Of a stretch of 64,000 nt of DNA, positions 55,770 to 64,000 are shown one piece after another. The number at the start of each line of letters is the position of its first letter. The first letter of the stretch is position 1. The position numbers were made by a program, and so were the translations under genes. Below the pieces are notes generated by a model. That model saw nothing but the letters and a program-made list of their open reading frames with translations, did not search any database and was not told the origin of the DNA. This stretch comes from Omphiscola glabra (Eukaryota; Mollusca; Gastropoda; Lymnaeidae): the NCBI GenBank assembly GCA_964017045.1, contig OZ024810.1, positions 4,138,504-4,202,503 of the forward strand, read 5' to 3'.

Positions 55770-56550
55770 CAGGAAAAAGAGAAAATCATAGAATGAATAA
55801 TTATTAATACTTTCCTTGAAATCTATTGTTCATTTTACCTATTTACAACCTTACCATCATAAAAATGGTCACTATTGAAAACCTATCATTTAAATAAAGA
55901 AGTTAAATTAACATTTTTGGATACAGCTGCTAATAATTAGACCTCTATCAGAGCTGATAAATAATCATGCCATTTGTCCCTATCTTAAAGTTCATCAAAA
56001 AGAAATCAGCAGGTATTTACAAATCGTTAGTGATCTAAATTCAATGTATAAAATGATCTCCTCCCTCCAGGCAATATTATTACAGTAGGCTATGATACTC
56101 TTTTCTTCTCATTGTAAAGTACTATTCGTACAATTACTACCTCTTCAACCCCGATATTTGGATATAAAGCAATCATGGCATAGTTTCCAAAATATGTACT
56201 TATTCATTTGAACATGAATTCTTTTTAAGTGTGTGGGAAAACTTTGAATTAAAAAATGTAAATTCTTGTCGTCTCTCGTAAAACACAATCACTTATCCAT
56301 TTAATTAAAACTAGATCTATTTCAACTTATAAACCACATGAGATTAATTATTTATTTAAAAACAATCTATCCATTGTTTCCTGGTTCAGCAACATAACTA
56401 TCAATGAGTCACTGAGCTTAGCATATATTTATGGGATAATTTATATGGTGAGATGACTCTAGGCAAACCCATTCCGCTTAAATGAGCCTTTACTACCTAA
56501 TCTACCATTTTGGCTACTTCGGAGAGATAGGCCCTGACGTCATTTGCGTG
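55770..56550. other. Intronic or intergenic stretch, no gene seen
   Basis: AT-rich; nothing supported. Confidence 0.5.
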
Positions 56551-56564
56551 TTTTGTCCCTACTT

Positions 56565-56885
56565 CTGATTGGGTCAAAACCCTGGTTCCAATCTCAATAG
56601 GGTCAAAACCCTGGGACCAATATGGTCAAAACCCCTGGTTCCGATAGGGTCAAAACCCAGGTTAGGGATAAGTTTAGGGTTCAGGTTAGGTTTAGGGATA
56701 CATTTAGGACATAAGTTCACAGGTCGTGGCAACCAAGATGGTGGCCCTGGTAAAAAAAACGAAGAGATATCTCTTCACATTTACACAGGTTAGGTTTAGG
56801 GATACATTTAGGACATAAGTTCGCGGGTCACAGCAAATCAAGATGGCGACCACGGTATTATCTCTCCAAATTTACCAAAATTTTA
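56565..56885 (+). repeat. Dispersed repeat family B, copy 3 (two sub-units)
   Basis: GGGTCAAAACCCTGG-type repeats, then TTAGGTTTAGGGATACATTT twice, each followed by a YY1-like core (CAACCAAGATGGTGGCC at 56,730; CAAATCAAGATGGCGACC at 56,832). Confidence 0.75.
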
Positions 56886-56994
56886 TTTTAAAAAACTAGT
56901 GAAGGACGTCTCCCTCCGGGGCTCTAGTCGGCATGTCCGTCACAAAAATGGCATGTCAATAAAGAGGGGTTTGCCACAAACCCCTGAAAGGTTA

Positions 56995-57255
56995 CCCAAG
57001 GTACAGGATCACCGTGTAGGGGACCTGCGCTGAAAGGCAAAGGTAACGCACAGAAACTGCGTTAGTAAGAGCACGGCTGCATGGTTTCCTACCAAGTACA
57101 GTTAAAAATAACGTAGAAACAGGTCTGGACATGATTACAGTTGCCGTATGGATATGAGGCGAAGGAATGTGACGACCCTTGCCGATGATTCTAAATGTGC
57201 AGTCTTTGAGGGTACTGCTCCTAGACAACCTCTTTTTCTCTCCCAGCTGCGGTGT
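56995..57255 (+). repeat. Dispersed repeat family D, copy 2
   Basis: Counterpart of 30,597-30,870 on the other strand. The relict frame (STAAW, NRSGHDY, MDMR, LADDS, EGTAP) is kept but has two stops. Confidence 0.65.
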
Positions 57256-57289
57256 GAATAAGTCACACCACAGAAAACCATGAAACCCT

Positions 57290-57420
57290 TATTATAGGAC
57301 GTCTGTAAAACACCTACGCGTCTTTCCCGGGGTGGGAAAGGGGGACATTAGAGACGTAAAATATATCCACCCCAGCCCAAGAAAGTCCGGCCCTGTTGCT
57401 GCTGGGCTATTTGATACTAT
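57290..57420. repeat. GC-richer repeat fragment related to 16.1 kb islet
   Basis: ATTATAGGACGTC, CTTTCCCGGGGTGGGAAAGG and AAAGTCCGGCCC occur in the same order as similar blocks at 16,105-16,200. Confidence 0.35.
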
Positions 57421-57424
57421 TAGT

Positions 57425-57600
57425 GCCCAGCGTGGTTGTTTAGGGTTCAGTTTGGTTTAGGGATATATTTTTTAGAGGTTCTGGGATAGATTTAGGGTTC
57501 ATGTTAGATTTAGGGATATATTTAGTTAGGAAATTAGTTAATTATTATTTAACGTTTTATTCTTAATTTTACGAGTCCGGCAACCAAAATGGCGGCCGTA
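57425..57600 (+). repeat. Dispersed repeat family B, copy 4
   Basis: TTTAGGGTTCA and TTTAGGGATATATTT stretches are followed by GGCAACCAAAATGGCGGCCG at about 57,580. Confidence 0.7.
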
Positions 57601-57850
57601 TGAGACATCGCGGCACTAATTGTATCAAATTACCGGTTCCTGTGTTAAAGCAGCACCCCAGCCGGCCAGGCGTTCCTTCTCTGATGTCGCCTCACTCGCA
57701 TAGTCAATCGAGTGGAAGGGTGGGTGAGGCTGTCTCAGGGGCGGAAGGCCACCGGCGTGCCGCTTCGCAGCCTGACTGGAATAGAGACCACAGGCGGAGT
57801 GGCCGGGGGGGGGGGGGGGGGTGCGCTGGGCAAGACTTCAGATGAGCTCT
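57601..57850. other. GC-rich islet, unassigned
   Basis: G+C rises abruptly and ends in a poly-G run of about 18. Frames are open on both strands but have no motif. Probably a transposon 5' region. Confidence 0.35.
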
Positions 57851-57859
57851 CGGCTCGAT

Positions 57860-58610
57860 AGTTTGCTGATTTTCTTAAGTAGATTACATTAGCAAATGAC
57901 CTCATGGGATGTCTTCTTTGCATCAGCCCTTTTTGTAAGACTTTACTTTATGTTTAGTATGAATACAGTTTACCTTTGAATTGTTATCTTTTTGCTACTT
58001 TGCTAACAGACTTTTTTGCAGTTGCATCAGCCATGTTCAGCTCTCTTGAATGCAGGCGTGTTTGTGTAAACTGCATTGTGATTGGCTCTATTTTAACAAG
58101 CGCTGCCATTGGCTGGTAACTTAGGTATGGATTGAATTTACAGCAGACTTTGCCAGCGGATCATAATTTTAACTAATTAAACGCCGAAAAGTAAAGTTTT
58201 CCGGATAAATCCTTTATAAAATGTAATATTGAGCAATGGGGGCTGTGGCTAAAAATTTGATAAAATATGCATAGGCCTACAAGTAACGCACTTAATAAGA
58301 ATCCCAATAAGTGTTAGTTGCTCCTCCCCCACACCAGGCTTACAACAGTACGTTTTATTTCACGCCTCTAAACTTTATACTATATTGATATTCTAATTCC
58401 CCCCACCCCCTTTCCCCCCCCCCCCCCCCCGGCTTTTAGTACCTTTACCAAGAAGATTTATTTAACCAACTATTTGAGAGCCCTTTCTCTTTTATTATGA
58501 TTAATTTTTTTTTTTTTAAAAAGGAACATCATTTAACGCAGTCGGGAATTTGATTTCGTGAGATCAGATCATGTTTCCTTCCCTTTGAAAAACTGATTTT
58601 TGTAGGGATG
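57860..58610. other. Intergenic stretch, no gene seen
   Basis: A poly-C tract at 58,416-58,430; otherwise nothing supported. Confidence 0.5.
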
Positions 58611-58614
58611 GGGA

Positions 58615-58775
58615 TGAAAAGTTGAATATAATGTGTTGTCATCGGCAATGAGTCTATCAACAGTCTATGTATCAAGTTTCAGCTCGATAGATTGACGGGA
58701 AGTTGGTCCATTAGTCTTCCGAAGTTTTGCCATAAAAAGGCAAAAGTGAAGTTAATATAAAGGATTTAAAGAGGG
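58615..58775 (+). repeat. Dispersed repeat family E, copy 2
   Basis: Counterpart of 49,905-50,070. Confidence 0.75.
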
Positions 58776-58779
58776 AATT

Positions 58780-59340
58780 AGTAGTGAAGTACTGATTCGC
58801 AAAATGCGTAAAATACTGCAGAGCAGTGACTCTCAAAAATGTTACGGTTACCGACCCTTGTGCCCTACACCAGGAACCGAACACACCGAACTCGAAACCT
58901 GCTGGCAACCGAACCCTAACTGAACCTAAACTTCAATGTCACTGAGTAAGAACAAACCCGAATGTTCTATCGCAAACTTATTAGAACCGACTCTGTTGTA
59001 CGAATGCTGTACCTATGCATCACTTCTTACCGGTATATCAGAAATGCTTATTTCTAGAAAATCCAATTTGTGCGAAATTATATTTTGTAAACCAAAATTA
59101 TATTTTTTTAAATCATCCAATACCAAACTCTCCTCGACCAAACTCCCTCCTACACAATGGCATGTAATTGTAGAAAAAGTCATTAATTAAAAAAAAATAA
59201 TGAATCTTTAATATTTTATTAATCCAATTATAAGCTGAATAATTTATCTAATCAAGCGATACTCAACGGTACTGTAGTAGGATGATTCATTAGCAAGAGT
59301 GTTAGGTATCTAACGTCCTCACTGGTCATTTTTCTGTGAT
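58780..59340. other. Intergenic stretch, no gene seen
   Basis: Contains an open frame at 58,936-59,190 without motif and a degenerate CCGAACC-rich tract at 58,850-58,930. Confidence 0.45.
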
Positions 59341-59349
59341 GAATGCATT

Positions 59350-59662
59350 GGCTTAGTTCAGGGAAACCAGTCATTGGCTTAGTTCAGGGAAACCAGTCAT
59401 TGGCTTAGTTCAGGGAAACCAGTCATTGGCTTAGTTCAGGGAAACCAGTCATTGGCTTAGTTCAGGTAAACCAGTCATTGGCTTAGTTCAGGTAAACCAG
59501 TCATTGACTTAGTTCAGGTAAACCAGTCATTGGCTTAGTTCAGGTAAACCAGTCATTGACTTAGTTCAGGTAAACCAGTCATTGGCTTAGTTCAGGGAAA
59601 CCAGTCATTGGCTTAGTTCAGGTAAACTAGTCATTGGCTTAGTTCAGGTAAACCAGTCATTG
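59350..59662. repeat. Minisatellite, 26-bp unit, 12 copies
   Basis: The unit is CATTGGCTTAGTTCAGGGAA plus ACCAGT, with a GGTAA variant dominating the right half. Confidence 0.97.
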
Positions 59663-59837
59663 GTTTCGTACGGGTAAAAACAAGGATAATTTAATATCTG
59701 GTTTTAAGTCTCTTTGCAGAAACTGTATTGAATGAGTTCAACTTTATATGGCATCCCTTATGTTTGAACCACGCGGGCACACCTCATTAAATTAATTAAA
59801 TCACTCGTCTTTCGTGGAATTTCTTTTTAAAAATGTG

Positions 59838-59886
59838 TTTTAATATAAATATATATTATATATATATATATTTATATTATATTAAA
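59838..59886. repeat. AT palindrome
   Basis: A self-complementary TAATATAAATATATATTATA type sequence that could extrude as a cruciform. Confidence 0.6.
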
Positions 59887-59979
59887 TTAAAGTCTTTCTC
59901 TACTCCCATTGCCATCTGGTGTGTGGAGCGTAATTTCTTAGATAACACGCGTGACATTTTGTGATTATTACTCGTTCAG

Positions 59980-60216
59980 TGCTCACCTGGTGAACGGCAA
60001 GAAAAGTATACTTGGTCAACGGAGACGAATATTGATGGCGAAACAATCACTGTAACTTGTGGCAGTAAAAGCCGTCCATTTCATTAGTACTGTATATTAC
60101 CTAAGGCAGAAGATTGCATAGAAACCCGTTTAGAAATTTACGCAATGTCTTGGTCAACACAGACAAAATATAAGGGAAACGGCTTTGGAGAATATCCAGA
60201 ACACGATGAAGAATAA
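59980..60216 (+). pseudogene. Relict protein-coding segment, one in-frame stop, unrecognised
   Basis: After an acceptor-like TTATTACTCGTTCAG (ending 59,979) one frame runs 35 codons, meets TAG at 60,085-60,087, and continues in the same frame for 42 codons to TAA at 60,214-60,216. The two halves carry related text, WSTETNIDGETITVTC and MSWSTQTKYKGNGF, and four cysteines, suggesting a small extracellular domain. I cannot name the family. The minus strand has a strong donor (CACCAG|GTGAGC at 59,987), so this could instead be a minus-strand first exon. Confidence 0.35.
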
Positions 60217-60396
60217 CGAAATCAGCTAAATTGTAAATCCGCACCTAGCTTAGCGTAGTTTTTTTAAAAATCACTTAAAAAGAAAATTGAAACGAGATTG
60301 TCGTCACAATGTTATGTTCAATATAAGTGTTATCACAAATAATAATCGTCCAAGTACCGGTATGTGTATATCATATGGCTATAATACTTTGTACAA

Positions 60397-60542
60397 AAGG
60401 GGCGCAAATTCCTAGAAGATAGCACGAATTGGAAATCTTATAAAGTGCATTACTTGAATGCAAAGTTTTGTCAAGTAACTTGAGTAGTTGGGAAGTTCGG
60501 GCATTGCCGTCGCCATTGTTTGGCGGGGTTTTATATTTATAG
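60397..60542 (+). repeat. Dispersed repeat family A, copy 2
   Basis: Counterpart of 7,677-7,812, sharing GGGAAGTTC, CGCCATTGTTTGGCGGG and an AT-rich tail. Confidence 0.6.
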
Positions 60543-60544
60543 AC

Positions 60545-61610
60545 TCATAAATATTGAAAGCCGGGAAAGGCATGGTTTCACTTGTATTCTTCTTCTTCTA
60601 TATATTAAGGACCCACGATCAATTTATTGATCATTATGGCTACAATGAATGTAGATGGGATTTGCAATGTTTCTGTGCCTGGTGTTGAGGATATTTCACT
60701 GGTTACAAGAGTAATTGAGTGAGGGTATCATGCACTGGGAGTTGGAAGGCCTGAGGCAATAGACGCAAATGAGTCAAGTGTCTTGTGCTCAAACAGCTGT
60801 ATGTGCAGAGACATCAGGGAATCTTGGTGATTATCCAATAGAAATGTGTCTTATTCCTGTGCCAAATTCTTATAAGTGTGAATTGTTTTGTCTTCAATTC
60901 CATTTTTTTTTTTTTGAAATGTGGGTTTTAATATTTTCCCTACAAATTAAACAAGTTTTTTTTAGCTCTAGATAAGTGGTAATCAATCGATGTGTTGGTT
61001 ACCATTTACATGAATGTCAATAAAGGTTCCTTGGTGTGTCAAGTGTGTCGGTAAAGGTTCCCCAGTGTGATGTCGATGACGGTTTAACAGTGTGTTAAAG
61101 AAGGTTTATCAAGAGTGTATCAAATGAAAAGAATGCATTGTTGTTCTTGTATGAAACTTTATTACATGATGTGATCTTTTCCATTGAACAAAAGTGATAT
61201 AACAGAAGTGATGGCTTTGTGCTATGTAATGTCATATTAAAAATTAGGAGCAAATAAACATGAAATGAATGTATACTTCAATTAAATAGCAAATATTTAA
61301 TAATCAGCTTATGTATCACCTCAAATCTGAATGCTCTCATATTTATTAGTCCTCTTAATATATTGATGTAAAAATGAAAACAGCTTATGTAAAGTTATAA
61401 AAAATTGATATAAAAATTACTTTTAGTAAATATCAAAATAATAAGGGAGCTATTAAATAAATTTATTATGGAATAAACGTGTTTCATTGCTAAAAAAATC
61501 TTGAACTCTACCCACTTATTCTATTTCAGTTCCACTGTGAAAAATGTCAGAAAATTACATGGCATCTGAAAGATTTGATTAGCATGTTAAAAAAAACAAC
61601 TGCTCATTTA
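60545..61610. other. Intergenic stretch, weak protein-like text only
   Basis: A GATCAATTTATTGATC palindrome at 60,619 precedes an ATG frame at 60,636 that stops after 28 codons. The rest is AT-rich with short GTGTGTC/AAAGGTTCC duplications near 61,020-61,060. Confidence 0.4.
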
Positions 61611-61616
61611 TAGTTT

Positions 61617-61703
61617 TGGGGGCCACAATACCTTTAGGGGCTTTTTGGGGGCCACAATACCTTTAGGGGCTTTTTGGGGGCCACAATACCTTTAGGGGCT
61701 TTA
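61617..61703. repeat. Minisatellite, 29-bp unit, 3 copies
   Basis: The unit contains GGGGGCCACAATACCTTTAG and GGGCTTTTT. Confidence 0.93.
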
Positions 61704-61709
61704 TACAGC

Positions 61710-63780
61710 TGCAATGTTTTCCTTGGGTTTAAAGATGAACAAAACAGCCATAGCTCATTCAAAATTGTGCTTCCAGCCTAATATTACTGAATTCTCTTCG
61801 CAAGTATCAGTGAGAAAGTAATTTGTATTTTTAAAAACAAATTAATGAAACAAAAAAAAATAAAATTATAAAAAAGTTAATCACTTTTCTTTAAGGAAAC
61901 AATCTAAATCATTAGAGAGATATTTTTTAGTAACATGGTTTAAAATATTTGCATCCTGCCGCTTTGCTCTCATGGCTTAGATAAATAACAAAAACACTTT
62001 GTTCATTCATTTGAATGTATAATCATAGTGTTAAACAGAAACAATAGATCATTGTCTAACTGGTGCCCCTCTCATTGCTTTTAGAACAGTCTTGCAAAGC
62101 CGTAACCATCTACTCTTCTACTGGCTGGCATTAAAGTTACTTTTTTTATTTTTCAACCATCAAGTATTTCTTATTTATTTTGATTGTGACAACAAAGTCA
62201 TCAGACATCATGTCATGAATCAATTTTTACTTTATGGTGTCCAAAGCATCTATTTAAAATTATCTCCAAATTGTTGATTGGTTGATCCTTTATCACAGTG
62301 CTCCGCAACCTTTCTTTTTTTCTTCTCTGAACCAAGCCCTCCCCAGAATTTCACGGCACAGCACGAGTAAGAACATACAGAGATACTGAAAAGGTGTGAG
62401 TTTTGCTGAACATAGTTTTTTAACATTTAATTAAATATCTGATGAAGCAACTAGAAGATAATTATAACTTAATAAACTTTACCAAGCTCGCCGGCATATC
62501 ATTAAAAAATTTCAGTTACGTTTAAGTTCAGCATTCAGTCATTCCTTAACTTCAGAAATTCCTGCTGAAATTGAAGTGAAAAGTTGCTATGCTGCATTGT
62601 ATCAGACCCCATTTTATTTCAGTTGTATCAATGCTAGCTTATGTCAAAAAAAATCTATATACTCTTCTAACTAGCTATAGTATCCATGTTATTTTGGGGT
62701 ATATTTCTTGAGAACTCCGGGGTGAATTTGCTCTTTAAGAGTCAAGTTTCTGTTTGAGCCAGTTTAATACTTGGTACAATCAAGTCAGCCATTTAGGCAA
62801 GTTAGACAGGGATTATCTTAAAAGAACTTGTTTTGGTCAATCTTGTTAAGATTGATTAGAAATTTCTTGAGCTCATATTTGAGCTTAAATTATAATCTTG
62901 GGGACCGTGCACATATTAGATTACACGAAGTAAAAGGGGGGGGGGGGGGGAGTTTATTGTTTACTTAAATTTTTTTATTTTGGGGGTGGGGGGGTGGGGG
63001 TGGTGGTGGTGTAGAGAGCAATATTATATCTATATATATTAATCTATATATATCTGTTATTATTTTAATTTTAAAAAAATTTCTGCTTTTAAAATTTATA
63101 AACTTAGCCTGTATTTTTTCTTAAAATAATTAGCCCATTAAAAAAAAGTAGTTTCTGACTTCTTGCTTTAAATTTTCTTGTTGTGTCTTGTTTGAATGGT
63201 ATGTTATTAGTTCTAGTCTTGAAGGACTATATGTATAAAAAAAATCTGAAGTCAGTTTACAGTAAAAGTTAATTTAAAAATTTGTTAATTCAAAATGTTC
63301 TTGGGAAGGCGGTGGGGCCGCCAGAAATATTATATAATATTAGGGAAGGTGGTTAACAGAAATTTTATATAACCTTACAAGGGGTAGGGGTGGGTAAAAA
63401 AAAATTCAAATCTTTGTGTTACATAATATGTGCACAGCTCCTTTAACAGCGGGAACACAAACGTATTAGGGTGGGATATAATAATGATTTATTTCAGACA
63501 GCACATTTTCTGTCCAAACATAAATAATTCGTGTCACTTAACTATTTTGTTTTAATTTTTATGATTCTGACACGTTGCTTCGTCTGACGATAGTTGTCTG
63601 GAATAGTTCATATGAATCAATGATTCTTGATGAATGGGAATTAGTAGATTTTCATTTTACATATGAAAAAAAAAATCACCTGTATAATAAGTTTTATTGC
63701 TCATCAGACCCATCCAAGCAAACACTAACACAAGAACATCATTGAGTGAAATAAGAAATAACAAAAAAATCAATGCCTGT
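61710..63780. other. Intergenic stretch, no gene seen
   Basis: AT-rich, with a poly-G run at about 62,937-62,951. CAGTGCTCCGCAACC at 62,298 resembles an hAT MITE left end, but no right end was found. Confidence 0.45.
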
Positions 63781-63783
63781 GAT

Positions 63784-63928
63784 ATGTTCTCACTTTTTAC
63801 TAACAACAGGGCCATCTCATATGTTCTCACTTTTTACTAACAATAGGGCCATCTCATATGTTCTCACTTTTTACTAAGGGCCATCTCATATGTTCTCACT
63901 GTTTACTAGCAACAGGGCCATCTCATTC
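63784..63928. repeat. Minisatellite, 37-bp unit, about 4 copies
   Basis: The unit contains ATGTTCTCACTTTTTACTAA and GGGCCATCTCAT; one copy lacks the CAACA block. Confidence 0.92.
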
Positions 63929-64000
63929 TTTCAACTTCTTAAGATTTTTAAATAGAAATAGCTGTGCTGGCAGTTTTTCTGAAATTCTAAAATGTTTGTG

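Noticed and set aside
60636..60760. Short frame with VPGVEDISLVTRVIE resembling the start of an RNase P Rpp30-like protein
   Set aside because: Similarity is by eye over about 30 residues with a stop in the middle, and the flanks look like dispersed repeat; not enough to name a gene.
62937..62951. Poly-G and poly-C runs at several places as functional G-quadruplex sites
   Set aside because: They are single homopolymer runs, prone to assembly and sequencing error, with no consistent position relative to genes.

Overview
This is eukaryotic nuclear DNA: AT-rich, intron-like, dense in transposon relics and minisatellites, with no bacterial operon structure. The only clear host gene is a rhodopsin-like receptor exon (about 5.8-6.7 kb) whose E-R-C motif after helix 3 and overall style resemble gastropod chemosensory receptors. 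I therefore suspect a gastropod mollusc, perhaps a pulmonate, with moderate confidence.

0-5.2 kb holds the 3' part of a decayed Ty3/Gypsy LTR element with the unusual order gag-protease-integrase-RT-RNase H (Gmr1-like). 5.8-6.7 kb is the 5'-incomplete receptor. 6.8-9.2 kb has an hAT-type MITE and small repeats. 9.3-12.7 kb is a nearly full-length APE-type LINE with two frameshifts. 13.1-16.4 kb is a nest of DNA transposons and a GC-rich islet. 17.5-20.5 kb has a LINE tail inside a tandem repeat and weak candidate exons of an unrecognised plus-strand gene.

20-39 kb is dominated by tandem arrays of many unrelated units, the largest a 43-bp unit repeated about 68 times. Between them lie splice-bounded, exon-like segments on the plus strand. 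They lead to a putative 3' exon (from 38,275) that contains two tandem microRNA-like hairpins (39,231-39,577) and a poly(A) signal at 39,786. A candidate minus-strand transcript (splice-bounded exons at 55.6, 50.4 and 40.1 kb, poly(A) signal near 39,864) converges on the same point.

40-64 kb is mainly intron-like or intergenic. It carries fragments of at least five LINE copies, hAT MITEs with 8-bp target duplications, a repeat family with YY1-like motifs, a dispersed repeat with a relict reading frame, and more minisatellites. Most long open frames inside arrays arise because the unit length is a multiple of three. Nothing here is an operon-like system. The best candidates for undescribed biology are the hairpin pair and the duplicated exon-like units bearing private minisatellites.
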